Below, one piece after another: positions 45,891-59,014 of a stretch of 64,000 bases of DNA. This stretch comes from Enoplolaimus lenunculus (lineage: Eukaryota > Nematoda > Enoplea > Enoplida > Thoracostomopsidae): positions 496,001-560,000 of the forward strand of contig JASANG010000753.1 in the NCBI GenBank assembly GCA_030248215.1. The letters run 5' to 3'. Numbering within the stretch: position 1 is the stretch's first letter; every line of letters starts with the position of its first letter. Under the pieces are notes generated by a model, which saw only the letters and a list, made by a program, of their open reading frames with translations, did no database searches and was not told the DNA's origin. Both the position numbers and the translations under genes were made by a program.

Positions 45891-48834
45891 AATAATCCGC
45901 AGTTAATGTACTATCGCAGTGTTTATATATGGTTTGAGTAAATTTTGATACGATGCGGTTTGGAAAGCCGATTTTTCGGGTTTTTCTTTGACGGTGAGAC
46001 GATTAGCTCGTTATTTGACAAAAGCGAGCTGGGATAAAGCCTAAGCTGAAGCCAAGACCTGGCTGATTTGATAAGTATTGTTGAGTTTTTTCATTCTTTG
46101 GTTATCTTCTCTGTACAATATCGTCTTCTAATGCGTTTGATACGTTGTACTCAAGCCAGACTAACATAGTAAAGAAAATGTGCTATTTTGAAAAAGTTTT
46201 CGTCGCGCATTTCAAAAGTGAATCTCAAGCGAAGTATAAGCTAAAACGTACCCTCCCCGGGTATGTCGAGTGGTTGGCCGTGATATTGCAGACCCGTGTA
46301 ATTGGATCTGATTTGTGTTAAGCGCGGACGCTGGCTCACTGAACGAATCGTAACGATTTGAGAGGTTTTAGTTGAATGAATGGAAACTGTAATGAATTTA
46401 TTACCGAAAGTGTCTTGCTTGTTGAATATTTTTGATACTTGTGTAGTTGTGTTTGTATTTTTAAAAATAATGCGAGTTGTAGCATCGGTTACATGCTAAT
46501 GATATCGCCTATCTACCGCTCTGTTTAGATCCAGACATCCGCAGCGGCCACATTTTGCAACACGAAAATTGGATTATCACTCTGTGAGCAGGAGTATGCA
46601 ACCAGAAAATGGGAGCATGCTCAAGCGTTGTTATGTTTAATCGATATCCGGTTATTTTCTCGTAAATGAAGTGGGGTCGAACAAAACGCAACGCGCGCTG
46701 CTTCGTTTTGTACCACACAGTTTTCTGGTAGGTCGCATACTCTTGTGTACAGATTGCTTGCGGACTAGTGCTATTACTAACTGGTGATAGGTGCAACACA
46801 CATACGAGAATATGGCTTTTGGTATTAATTTGTGGTAAATACATTTTTTTATTTGTATCCAATGTTTATATGATCTCTTGGAGCATTTGTAAAATGTTTG
46901 CATATAATTTTGTGGAAAAAATGCGGTTTGTATTTGTGGCCAAAATTTTCAGAACCTTATTAAGGCTCTGGATCAAAAAATTCTGGGTCGAATTAAGTGA
47001 CCCTGGGTAATTTTTTTATTTCTCTTTAACGATAGCGAAGAAAGTTTGTTTGTGCTTTCACTAATTCGATATGTATTTGCTTGTCATCAAAAGGGTTGAC
47101 AGAATGGTATGCGAGCACTGGCTGTGAAAACAATTAAAATAGTGAAATGTAGGATTCTGTATTGTTCGGAAATATTGACAATTTGTGTACGAAACATGCG
47201 TAGTAAAAAAATTTCTGGGTTAATGCAATGAATATACAACTTGTAGTAACCAGGGCGCAGGCAAGGGGAGAGATAAGCAGGTGTATTACCCCGTAAGTTT
47301 AAGACGAGATGAGAAAAAGGCTTGGTGGATTTGGAATGACTTCATATTTTTGCTAACTTGAATAATTATGAATTCGGTGAGAGCAGGGATATGCAGAATT
47401 TGTTATGGCTATATTTGAAGCTTAAAATGGGTAAAGGTGATGTTTTGTTGACGGTTAAGACGTAAAGCCAGAACATGTTTTGGGGCATAATTGATGTATT
47501 TTGAATTTTATTGATTATCTGGCCCATGTTACGTTTAGGGCCGTCCCGGTTTGTTGTGGGTCTGTAAAAAAGTAGCCTTACATTCTAGGCTACATTTTTT
47601 GCTTAGGCTTATGCTTAGGAATACGCTTTTGCAACGCTTCGGATTAGGCTTAAGTTTAGGAATTAGCTTTATTTACTGTTACGGCCCTAACAGTAACATT
47701 AGCCTATTATCTTATGATGATGTAGGTTGTGTTACTTTCTTGGGAAATTAAACTTTGTAACTGAACGAGCTTGTTTTTTGATTATACTTTTTGTTTTTAA
47801 CCTGATGTAAATAGAGCGAGTAGGCGTTAACTGGAGAACAACACCACACCATGTTAACAAATGGCACCGCAAGAGATTGAAAAGTTTGGTTGATGTGGAG
47901 ATCAGGGTCGGAACGTTTTTCTGCGGGATAACAATGGAGTAAGCTTAAGCATTGGACTATATATTGCGCAGGCTTAGGTGTAAGCTCATTGTTACGCTTT
48001 GGTTTAGAAATATGCTTATATTACTGAAACGGCACTGTTCTGTACTTCCACAAAAATTAAAGGGTGTACTTTACTTTTAGACGCTTGTGACGGCATTCTT
48101 AATGAATGCTCTATTACACTGCAAGCCCATCTGTATATAAAAATCGAAGTTTTTTAATTTGCACCTTCGGACAGGCATAGCGCCATCGTTAGATGTCAAT
48201 TTTGGACAAGTTATATTTTTTAAGTTTATTGTTCGTGAGGTACGCTCAAGATGATTGTAATGCCTAAAGGTGTTAACTAAGAAAGCGATGCTGTTCGATA
48301 TATTTTTAGTAAGTTTAATGTACAAAAATATGTTTGGTGAAAATATTGGCGAAAAAAATTCACATTTCTAGAGCTGCAAGGCTGTAACTGAAGCGAGGTT
48401 GAGAAATATTTGGCAGGAATTTAGACTGCCGAAGATCAAACAGAATTCGGGCCATGTATAGAACAGAGCCGGATCGCTTTCCGGAGGGGCTGTAACGGAG
48501 GCAGTTTCACTTTTAGACTAAATTTTTGGCTTACGCTTAGGAATATGCAGAATTCGTTATTTAAGCTCGCTGCAAAACTTGAACCGACAAGATTAGAGTT
48601 TACGCTGCGTTCTGGTTGAAATCCAGTTGAAAATTTAAAATATAACCTATTGCATTTCTGTGTATGAAAGGCATGCGAAAATTACGGCATCGTGTAAATA
48701 CGTAAGTTTCAGTGGGGAAAAGATACTTTAGTAACGCTAAACAATTCACTCTTTTGATTGATGTTTTTAGAGGTATCGTAGCTTTAGTTCGCAATCGTCG
48801 CCTACGCCATGTTTTGACCTTAAGCTGTACATAA
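45891..48834. other. Intergenic between ADD gene and BICDL, repeat-rich
   Basis: It contains a full hAT-type MITE (47521-47704) and two partial ones (about 47900-48050 and 48452-48550). A weak tRNA-like stretch sits near 46258-46310, and AACTGGTGATAGGTGCAAC near 46778 is from the TATTCTCAAATG family. No exon of either gene or of a SNF2 helicase is visible. Confidence 0.5.
47521..47704. mobile_element. hAT-type MITE with TTAGGC-like interior, copy 3
   Basis: It begins GGCCCATGTTACGTTTAGGG and ends CCCTAACAGTAACATTAGCC. The flanks GATTATCT and TATTATCT are an 8-base duplication with one change. The interior has TTGCTTAGGCTTATGCTTAG. Confidence 0.8.
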
Positions 48835-51800
48835 ATGGCATCCGCCGGTAATGATTATCCAAGCAGTAGTGGGATCAGCAGCGGAAGTAGTAATCATGCG
48901 AGCAATTTTATCACGTCGCCAATTGATATTACCAAAGTTGAAGATACACTGCGAGGGCTGTATAGTGGAGAATTGAGTCCGGCGACTTTGGAAAAACAGG
49001 TACGTGGTTGGAGTTTTGTGGTTTCGCATAATTGGTAAACGATATTTTAGGTATTGGGCAGGGTTTGTTCAACGAAATAGAGAAGGTTATCGGATGAGTT
49101 GTATGTAGACATACCGCGGTGGACGATCCAAAACGATGGTGACGGGTTCTGCGTTGCCTTTGATCCTGCGCTGAAGTTATAAGAATTCAGTAAAGTGGAG
49201 TCTGACAGTAGACATTAATTTTTGAATTTTATACCGAGAATTTGTTGCAGACGCATGCAGTAATTGTGAAGGTAAGTTTAGCATCGGATTTGCGATTTGG
49301 GTTAATAACTGAAACCGAGGCCGCCGTCGGGTCAATTTGTGGTGAAGGCCGAAAAACTTAAAATTTTCGAAATAAATTCTTTCTAATGGGTTTTGTATCG
49401 TTTTCTGTGTTTTTCTTAGTTTTTTTTCGTGTTTTATTTCAGAATATTCAAATCGTAATTATTGCGTAACTATGAAAATTCATAGATTCACAGCGAAATT
49501 GTATTCATCAGGAATCAGTCCACTTCAACAATACAGCCACCATACATTTGCTGAATACTCAACTTCAGCTCTCAGTTTCAAACCGCCGATATTAAAAAAT
49601 CGAGATCGAGAGCGAGACCGGGATCGAAACCTGCCAAATACCAAGGCTTACCGACGCCGAGACTCCTGTCCCAGAAGTTTAGTATTTAATATTGCTAAAT
49701 TGAAATTTTTAAATCAAAGATATACGTATTAAAGATTTTATCATCGTTTCAGGACCTCGCAACTCAGTTGGCCGCCCGTGATCGTGATCTTGTTCTAGTC
49801 GCAGAGTTGGGTAAAGCACTGTTGACACACAATGAAGAGCTAACGAAAAAGAACGAAAAACTTGCAGAAGAGTATAATAGTCGATTAGAGGTAAGCTGAT
49901 GTTTTTGTATCAGAGGCAATCAGATTAAAAAAATAGCGGAACCTGAAAGTAAGGGTGGAGACAGGGTGGTGTCCAGGTTCAAACGCCACTTTAGGTTTTT
50001 TGTACAGGCTGTTTAGACTCGGTTTCAGTTTGCTATACAACAACCTTCTCCGCTTCCGAAGTTTTACAGAATGCAACGCTCCAGCCGGAAAATAAGAATA
50101 TAAAATTGTGTTTTTACAGGAACATGACCGGAAATGTCCTATACGGCTGCGGATGTGTAATCCGGTGTATAGATATGAACCTACTGAATACCGGGACTCA
50201 TAATTGTGTTAATAAGTAAGATGTAGTTTACTTACGCCGAATCCGCTATTGGTTCCGGTATTCGATATTTTGACATCCAGTCGCATTCAGGGCAGTTTTA
50301 GAACAGGGAGCGACCGCATATCCAGTTCCAGTTTAATGTCCGGCAAAAACTGATACCCGGTATCTGGTATGAAACCCTCTATGGATACCGGATATTTACG
50401 TTTGTGGTGCCGAATACCGTAAAACTGCTTTTTACCAGTGAGCATCTTTAACATCTTGCTGTGATTACATTTCGGGGCAAGTCAAGAAGTTCAGGTGTTG
50501 ATGCGTTTTTCAGCTACTTTTAACTTATGTAAGTGAGCGAGAGTGATCCGCATGTTTGCATTAAATGAATTCAGTGTATCAGCAAATCATGTGTTTAATT
50601 GACATTCTGGTTTTAAGTTTGAACGTTTTTTCGCGTGGGTGTTAGATTTCAATTTGGACTAATGTACATTTTAGCCAACTGTGAGTTTAACGTTAGGTTG
50701 TTTCTATATAATATGCGGTGCCCGTTTGAAAAATGAACCACTTAAATGGTTTTGAGGGCCGGCGTCGCTGCTACTTCATTTCGAGAGGGTATAACGTTAA
50801 TGAAAGATTTTTTTGCAAGCGAGACGAGCGAGCGAAAACGAAATCTTTGCTTGTTGATATGCAGTAGGTTAATATTAAAACTTGTAAAATTTGGTAATTG
50901 ATTTCTGTTTACACCATTCTACGGCTCTGGGTATGCCCCTGCTTTCAAAGTACATGCAAGGTGTAAAACATGGAAAACAGCGGTACGTGTGCGGTTTGGC
51001 AAAGGGCATGTGTATAATTGACAGTTAACCGCGTATACTGTACGGTAGATGTGAGAGTTCTGGCCTCGCATTACTCGTATACCATCACGTTTGTATTTTT
51101 TAAACTCGTGTGGGTGGTGCAGGTTCTGTGGAAATATAAATATTGCATGGATTGGGCCAGGGATCTATTTACAGTAATGTCGCGTCACTTGGAAACAGTA
51201 GCTGGGGAAAAATTATTAAGTTTAAGCCGTGTAGACAGACCCCTTGATAATGAGGGCCTTGAGCTAGAGTGGTTTGGTTGACGTGATTTAGCTTTTTCTG
51301 GCCAATGGGAGAGATTATATATCTGTTTGAGTTGTTATATCACTTTGTATAAATGTTTGGATATTGGGTTTTATGTATATATGTATTTATGTGTATATGT
51401 GTGTATGGGTGAACCAACTGAAATGGTCAACTAAGGCGTGGTGTGATTCATGAAAGTGAGAAAAACGAGCAGACTTCAGCAAATATGTTCAACTTTGTTA
51501 GTTTGACTGCTTCTGGTAGTTGTGCATGTGGTCGTGGCACCGTATGGCTAGGGGCGGTGTCATAGGGGCTTGTTTATAAAGCAGGGTATATTAGTTAGAC
51601 TCTAGGTTTGGCCTTTGTCTAACGGTTATCTGGGCCTCCGTTGCGTCGTGAAAAAACGTGGAATGAGCTTTGAATTTGGAAAAACAAGGAAAATAATGGA
51701 TTTTTGAGCAACACTGAATGCTAAGAGTGTAATTATGGGCGTTGCGCAGGATTTTGAAAACGGGTTCACGTATAAAAAATTTCATTGGGATGGTTTCTTG

Positions 51801-52872
51801 TGTTACCAACTAAAAAAGTGCTCAAAACGCTCTGCTAAAAGCTCAATGGGGGATTGACGTTGGCCCCGAAACCCCCCCCCCTCGCTATGACGCCATTGGG
51901 TATAATGTGTCTGTTTATGGCTTGAGTCAATACAAATTTAAAAATATAGAGGGGTATAAAACTGTAGTGTTAGAAATCATCGTATATACTTACTTTTATA
52001 TACGGGGAAATTTTGAAAAATCAAAATAGTTATTGTAGTTTTACTGCATTAATAAAATGGCTAAAAGTTTTACACATGTTAGCACGAAAGGCCAGTCTGC
52101 TAAATCAATCCCTAAACAGTACGCCTCCAAGTTTATAAGTCTCACTGTCTCCCATTTGGCAGGACGACTATAATTGACATTGGGCCAGAAGCTATGTTAA
52201 GGTGGTGCTATACTTATTGACTATTTTAATGTGGTTTTTTGATCTTTTACGCCGCACGATAATATAGCGCCACAGTTAATTGGCTGTTTTAATCAAATAT
52301 CAATCCGGAAAAGCTTAAACGTAGACGGTGCCAAGGCAACAAAATTGCTTGGCAACGGGTGGCTTGTCAAAGTGTCTAAAAGATTACATTGTACAGTGTT
52401 CAGTGTACGCAAGTTATTATAGAAGATGCATACATTAATAAACTGACCAGTGTATTATTTTGTTAATTTAAGCAATTGAATCAAGAAAAGCATGAACTCA
52501 GACGTCGGCTGGAAACTGTCAACGCTGAATACGAATCTCGAATGTTGGAGCTACAAACGGATATCAACGCGTTGCGATTGGAGTTGCACGAGCAATCTTC
52601 TGTTGCGCGATCGGTAGCGCATGACAAAGCGATTGCGGTTGAAGAGTTATCGGACGCTAATCAAAGGTTGAGTCAACAATTGTGTCAGGTATGGCAGATG
52701 TGGAAGGCAGACGAAAAACCAGCAGCTACTACAGTTGCAGTCAGAATAAAATTGAGCGTTCAACGGGCAGATGGACGCTAGTGCAATCTGAGGCGGTTTG
52801 GGTAGTAATTTTTGAGTGCGTCTTCGTTGATGAATGATCTCTAAAATGTTTTTGTTGTTGTCGTCGTCGTCG

Positions 52873-52928
<56 letters not shown>

Positions 52929-52942
52929 GCTGCTGCTGTTGC

Positions 52943-52976
<34 letters not shown>

Positions 52977-55900
52977 GCTGTTGTTATAAGGATTATAATA
53001 TTGGTTTCAAATTTCAATTCAGGTTACATATCTTACGCTTGCGACCGCGTGGCGTACGTCTGCGGATGCATTTAATCCTGGCCATTATGGTTGCGCTATA
53101 CTTTTGTTGACGTCCGACGCAGTCCGTCACCCGTACGGTGCCGTCCGTCACCGTGCGATATCGTCCGCAAATAACACATGTACGATAACGTATGGTGACG
53201 GACGATGACGGACGGCGCCGTATGGGTAAACATGCGTCAAAAAGGTTAAAATGGTGATGAATCCTTGAACCAACACAAATAATGAAAAGAGCCTATAAGT
53301 TAATCTAAAACTTTTGAAACGTAAATGTTTATTTTTAGACTGATAGTTCTCCATAACACCGTAAAGATATTGGGATTCATGCTTTTTCGGCGCTGAAACA
53401 AGAACCGAAACAGGAATTGAATTTTCGCAGGAATTCAGGCCGGAACACAAATTATGGTGAACTCCTGGGGTGCTTATTGGTGTACGTATTACAGTGTTGT
53501 TTTGTATTTTTCAGGCACACAAGAATGAAGAAGATCTTGCCAATCAGTTACATTCACTTCGAGAGCAGTTTAATTCAAGGCGGGTTGCATTACATGAACA
53601 CGTTCAACAATTGGAAACACTCAGAAGCGAAGTAAGCTGATTTTTGGTTTGTGAGATTAAAAGGGTTTTGCACCTGTGACCCTATTCTCAAATGCCTTTA
53701 GCACCTTTCACTAGATGGTGATAGATCTTGGAACTTTCGAATCTTCAAACGGAAAGCTTAGATATTCATTATCGTTTTCATGTTTCATTTACCCTATTGC
53801 TGTGCCAAATTTGAGATTTACAACCGCAACAGTTTATTCGTTTGAAAACCTATTACCAACTGGTGATTGAAGCTATACTCAATTGAGAATACTGGTCCTG
53901 ATTTGCATATGGCACATATGACTCGTTTTATCAATGACATAGTGAGCCTAGTAATAATATGACCTACGAGAGATTCATTCGTATTTGTTGACCGGAGTTG
54001 CAACAGTAACTACGTAAGTGGTACCGTAACAGGAGCCGGAATAGGATTGGGTTATCCGGAGTATTCTCTGTCTGTACTTTTGGTCAGAGTGGCCACAGAT
54101 AGCGTTTTCAACTGGAAAGAACCGGAAAATGTTGAGTGGCACCTGAAAATCGGGGCATTTGTTTTACGCTTAATTTTCTTCTCTGTATCCTGCTGGATCG
54201 TGCCAGAAAATCGAATCTGTTCAACAAGCCGGTAAGCTACACTCAACGTTCGTCAAAACAATTATACTGTTTTTTGTATTTTTCAGATTACTTCGTTATC
54301 AGAAAAGAAAGTAGAACTCGAAAAGAAAATAGCGCAATTATGTGAAGAACGTGATTCGCTTGCTGAAAATCTTGATGACGCCCAGCAAAAAGTAGTATCG
54401 CTTGAAAAACAATCAAATGAGCAACAGACAGAGGTTAGTCAACGTGATATTAAATTTTAATTTTTTTTCAGGGAAGGGGTTATTGGAGTGATTCTGTGTT
54501 TTTCTAGCTAAGTTTTGGGTGTTCGAGGTTTATTTGAATTTCTACGATCTAAGGCTACTCTGTGTGGTCCATACAGAGGGCATTTCACACTAATGATGAG
54601 TCTGAGACTAAACTACAGATGTCCTGGCCACGCTAAAAATCCTATATTCAAGCTAACTTATAAGCAAACCTGGGCATGAATATCTAAGCCTAAACAGAAA
54701 CCTATACCTACTACTCGAAGGTCAACTAAGGTCGCCGGAAGATGTTTTAATTAGATTTTTGGCTAAAAATACAAAATGGTCGAAGTTTCAAGGTCTTACT
54801 AACCAATTGGTGTGTATGTTGCAAAGCCAACTTTGTTAACTGGCCAGCAATCGTTCGATGAGAAACTTACTGTAACATACTTACACAAATTTTGTTTCCC
54901 TATAAGAAATTTGAATTTGCTAAGCTATTGTTTAAAAATATATTCCAGCTGAAAATCAAAGATCAACAGTTGTCCGAAGTAAAACGTGAAAATTTATCGT
55001 TACGATCTGAAATCCGATCTGCAACCACGGCATCGCTGTTTGAAAAATCTTATCCCACATTGGCAGGCGGGCGGCAGGGATGCCCTGGAGGTGTAGCAAT
55101 GGATCATAGCGGGTACCCAGGGTCGACTTTTGGTGCCATAGGCAGACAAGATGGAGGCACGGGTCAGTCGTTGTTCAACGAGCTCGAAATGGCGGAACAG
55201 GAGTTGAATGGCGAAACAGTAAGTATGCGTGCGTGATGATGGAGATTAACTAGCTAGTTTTTAGCGCCTAATAGGTAGCTAGTTTTGACTGGGACTGATT
55301 ATTGGGACAACATGGCGGATAAAGCTGTAAAGCTAGCTGGAGTTGATATTTGGGATAAACAGTGAATGTTTGGTATTATATAATATTTTTCGTATTTTAT
55401 AATGTTTTTTACAATTTCTGTCTATATTGACACTGTTACCATGAATTTAAAACGCTCCTGTTGCTCAAAGATCTTTCGAACAAAAAACCTGCGGTTGTAT
55501 GAAGTTGCTTGTGAAAATGAGTGACCAGCGACCAGCAGCAGAAGTCCAGAAATTTGCGGTTGAAATGAGAAGGCGGATCTAAACAAATCTCCTGTAAAAC
55601 TTGTTACGGACTCTAGGCAGAATATTTCGCCCTATAAAGTGCGTACCCCCTTTCGCTATTACACTTTTATATACGTCTTTTAAATGTTTTCCTCCATTAG
55701 TGCTTCTTCAGATCAATAATTCGTCAATAATTCACTGGTTTGAAAGTTACAAGAGCTGTCACCCACTTGTAATAAGTGCAACATACATTTGAGAATACGA
55801 GCGTCCTCATGATAACAATACTTTAGAAGGGATACTTTCACAATAATTTTGCTTCAGATTAATTCACCAATTTGTGGAACACAAGCCACCGGTATTCCCG

Positions 55901-58837
55901 GCGACCCCATCGGGGCTGCGGTAAGCGCTGCTGTCAGATTCCAACAACATCAGGCCGCCGTTAGTGGTGGGACAACCGGGTGCATTCCAGATTTGTCCGA
56001 TCCGGAAGATGAAATCGAATGCGACGATGATTTTTTGCCGACCGAAGACGAACTCGAATCGCGTGATATGGATTTGTACGCGCGGTTGCATAACGAAGAC
56101 GATCAGGCTACGTTTGCGGTGAGTTTGTTTTGAGGTCAAATTTGAGGCCAATTTTTGGAGTGCATTTTTCAAATCTGTTATGAAAATATTGCTAAACCAG
56201 TCTACGTTACGTATTCACCGCAAGAGTTCGTCAGTGTAAAAACCTGTCGCTAACTGGTGATAGATGCTACATACATTTGAGAATATGGGCCTACATAACA
56301 TATTTACAATGGTTTGAAGTGCTTAAATTGTTCTGAAAGCAGAGCGTTATTTGGTTATAAACGCAAGCTTTGAGCGTGGCTTTAGGACAGTCACGTATAC
56401 AAGATTAGCTTTCTGGGCGGGTGTGCTTGGCGTACAAATACAAACTTCATGGTCCGACCGCGATTTTTAAATAGTGCTGTAGACATTTTCGGAAAATATA
56501 GTGCGATTTTAGTTCCGGTACTTTCGCCAGCCCACTTTGTATAATGTTCCGGTACCGATCTTTCGAAATTGGCATGCTGTAGCACGTTTTGACTATTGTT
56601 TGGGTTGAGAGTTAAAAAAATTGTTGATTTTAGTTGAAACAAGAAATTCTAAACGTCTACAACGATCTCCGTGCAATTTGTCGTCCTGGCGACGCGGCGC
56701 TTGAAGCTCTCGGCGCTGCAGCGTCGTGTGATTTGTCGAAATCTGTTCTGATGAACGCTGAACTCAAACCAGATTTATTGCGGTTGGTGTTGTACGAACT
56801 ACGTGGCCTGATGGAAGATATTGTTACTCGCGAGTTGAAGATGGTAAGTCGACCAAGTCGAAACTCAGGGTGATTTAGAGTTTGAGAAACGTAGATTTTA
56901 AAATATGCTTTGAACAATATAAAGATTCCTGTTTTTAAGGGAAGTTAGCTGGAAATGTGCTAATTTTTACCGAAATATAGCTAGGTCGTTTAGAAAAAAC
57001 GGTGAGGTTGTTTTAAACACGGTTGTAGGTCAGGGTGCGACCGGAGATCTGGTTCCGATTTAATATCCGGCAAAACTGATATTCGTATCAGGTTCCGGTA
57101 TCAGGTAAATTAATATTCGCCCGCACATTGTTATTGGTCTACACGAATATGGCCTGTTTCGTATGTGTATCTGGTAAATTAATATTCGCCCGCACGACAA
57201 AATTATTGCGAACAGCACATACGAAACAGGCCATGTTCGTGTAGACAGATTACTAATACAGACAGACTTATTAACTTGTTGGTTTCAGGCAAAAAAAATA
57301 AAAGAAACAGACGAGGCGAAAAGTCAAGTGGAAGCCGAAAAATGTGCTGTCAAATCACATTTGGATAACGTTCGGCAAGAACTCGCATCGTGTAAAGATC
57401 GTTTACTTGCAATGACCCTGAAACTTGATGAGCAGGATGAAGAAGTTCGAAAGAAAACGAATGAATTTTCTAATTTAAATAAACAGGTATGTTGACGATA
57501 ATTACACTGTTAGGGTGTCGCTATGCTTATGGATAATTCTAATGTTGTCCGCCGCATCAGTCGGCGGTTTAGTTTAATTCACGTGCGCTACTTAGGATGT
57601 TTAAAATTCATTTAAAATACTTCACGTGTTGGGGCTGCCTAAAATGCATATAATGAAGTGTGGATAAATCGAAATTTTTAATCGAATCTCAGCTTGCTTT
57701 ATATTGACTGCTTAAGCTAATGCAGAGCTGAACTATATTGAACAAGTAGTTTTATAAGTTGTTGTTTTTCCTATTTTAAGCAGCAACAATTTCGTTCCGT
57801 CGTTTAATCAATCTGCTTAGAGTTGGCGATAAGGTTCGAAATGGTTTTTATCAACATTCAGCGCTGTTGTAAGGAAAAAACCGGCGACGAGAAAACCAGT
57901 GCTCGGCTGATGCGGCATGCTAACCACTCATACCCTAAAATTGATTTAGTGTTTTTGCAGGATCCTGTTTTTTAATTTCTGTCTGATCGTGCGCAACGTT
58001 TAATTTCAGCTAATGATGCAACGTAAAGAAATAACGAATCTTTTGATTGACCGCGATGAACTCAAAGCAACCACACACGAACAACAAACGAGTAAAAGTG
58101 ATGATGAAGTGATTGCTAAAGTTGCCAAAGAACGAGATATTGCGCTTGAACAGTGAGTTTTGGTTTTGATGTATTGCAAGTGCAATCTATATGCAGTTGC
58201 AATTTGACAATTTCTACGGGCGCTATATGTGTCGTGTGACGGTCTTCGCCAGACGGTGACCGATGGCGCCGGACGTTATCAAAGGTATACCACCACACTA
58301 ACTGCTAATTTTAATCGCAATTGTTATTCTGGCTGATCGTCTGTGATGCAAACACATAGCTGAACTCCCTACATTCCCGTGTAAATACTGTACATATTGC
58401 GCGTTTTGTAGCCAGTTGTAGTCTTTGGCTCACCGTTCACCTGGAAAGACTAACCAATTTTGTCCTTTGCAACCTTTGGCTTCTGTTTGTGCCTTGTTAT
58501 GTCTACCGGTGACTTGGTTCAATCGCAAATTCTTGCCCCAAAGGAAATTTTTGCTTAACGGATTTGTAAATTTCGATTAACTGTGAAAGATTTCTTCAAA
58601 GTTTGGTTTCAAATTTTGTTTCATCAAAGTTTACTTGAAAATTGCTTTTGCAGGAAATGCAAAGTCGAAAAGGAATTGACCAAAGCGCAAATCGATTTAA
58701 TGGCGCTTGATAGTCAATTGATGGACGCGATTCAAGAGAAAATTCGACTCTCGCAACAGCTGGACAATTGGCCGAATACGCGTAAGGGCCAGCAGCCAAA
58801 TTTGATTTCATTGCCAAATATTCTCAAATGCATGTAG
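48835..58837 (+). CDS. BICDL1: BICD-like cargo adaptor (BICDR/BICDL family)
   Basis: BICDR-type coiled-coil adaptor that links dynein-dynactin to Rab-bearing vesicles. Exons: 48835-48999, 49753-49890, 52473-52688, 53515-53631, 54287-54433, 54949-55218, 55858-56118, 56634-56843, 57289-57486, 58010-58152 and 58654-58837, 682 residues as modelled. After a Ser-rich N-terminus comes the CC1 box in RDLVLVAELGKALL (V71-A-E-L-G75; family consensus AAxxG), then QEKHELRRRLE, AVEELSDANQRLSQQL and LHSLREQF as in human BICDR1. An acidic linker (PDLSDPEDEIECDDDF) follows. The C-terminal coil AQIDLMALDSQLMDAIQEKIRLSQQLDNW matches the Rab-binding end. The final exon is uncertain: either a donor at 58782 leads to an exon I cannot find, or it reads on to TAG at 58835, inside a MITE. 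Confidence 0.9.
50110..50470. repeat. CCGGATATCCGGTAT-type repeat in BICDL intron 2
   Basis: AGGGAGCGACCGCATATCCA, TTTAATGTCCGGCAAAAACT, GATACCCGGTATCTGGTATG and GAGCATCTTTAACATCTTGC recur here. The same blocks occur inverted near 43810-43960 and partly near 57030-57200 and 62240-62360, so this is a dispersed family. Its ends are not resolved. Confidence 0.65.
52202..52273. mobile_element. GC-rich foldback MITE, short internally deleted copy
   Basis: The left GGTGGTGCTATACTT and right ATATAGCGCCAC are inverted ends of the GGGTKGCGCTATA family. Only about 70 bases separate them and the interior palindrome is mostly gone. It lies in BICDL intron 2. Confidence 0.55.
52852..52986. repeat. (GTT)n microsatellite
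   Basis: About 135 bases of GTT/TTG triplets with GTC and GCT variants, in BICDL intron 3, about 165 bases after exon 3. Non-coding. Confidence 0.97.
53088..53250. mobile_element. GC-rich foldback MITE, copy 3
   Basis: It starts GGTTGCGCTATACTTTTGTT and holds GTCCGTCACCCGTACGGTGC, then the inverse GGTGACGGACGATGACGGAC. The right terminus is degraded. The central ATCGTCCGCAAATAACAC block is shared with the copy at 61076, marking a subfamily. Confidence 0.78.
53684..53897. repeat. MITE, TATTCTCAAATG family
   Basis: The left end CCCTATTCTCAAATGCC and right end CAATTGAGAATACTGG are inverted. Inner TTTCACTAGATGGTGATAG and CTATTACCAACTGGTGATTG are the family motifs. It lies in BICDL intron 4. Confidence 0.72.
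57513..57565. repeat. GC-rich foldback MITE, left-end fragment
   Basis: GTTAGGGTGTCGCTATGCTT followed by TGTCCGCCGCATCAGTCGGC resembles the left end of the GGGTKGCGCTATA family. No clear right end is visible. Confidence 0.45.
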
Positions 58838-59014
58838 CACCTATTACCAATTGCTGATAGGTCCTATAAAATTCGCAAAATTTGGCACATTATTCGCATT
58901 TGATTATTCCTACTTGTGACCCGAGTTCGGCATTTGTAGCTGCCGTAGTTCGGCTTGCTTGAAAACTTAATGCTAACTGGTGATATGTGTAATTTACATT
59001 TGAGAATAGGGGCA
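58812..59014. repeat. MITE, TATTCTCAAATG family, overlapping the BICDL 3' end
   Basis: The left end is TGCCAAATATTCTCAAATGC and the inverted right end TGCCCCTATTCTCAAATG. Both arms carry the TAACTGGTGATA-type motif. Its left 26 bases supply the last codons and TAG of the read-through version of the BICDL reading frame. Confidence 0.8.

Noticed and set aside
46258-46320. tRNA-like GTATGTCGAGTGGTTGG sequence
   Set aside because: Only a box-A-like motif; no convincing box B at the right spacing.
45891-48834. SNF2 helicase exons of ATRX downstream of the ADD exons
   Set aside because: Looked for DEGH-type and helicase blocks in this gap and found none; the next exons are BICDL.
49472-49732. ORF with RDRERDRDR run in BICDL intron 1
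   Set aside because: It comes from a short GAGATCGAGAGCGAGA repeat and ends before the exon 2 acceptor; not in phase.
51018-51281. 87-codon ORF in BICDL intron 2
   Set aside because: No recognisable family, no splice sites in phase with the gene, chance length.
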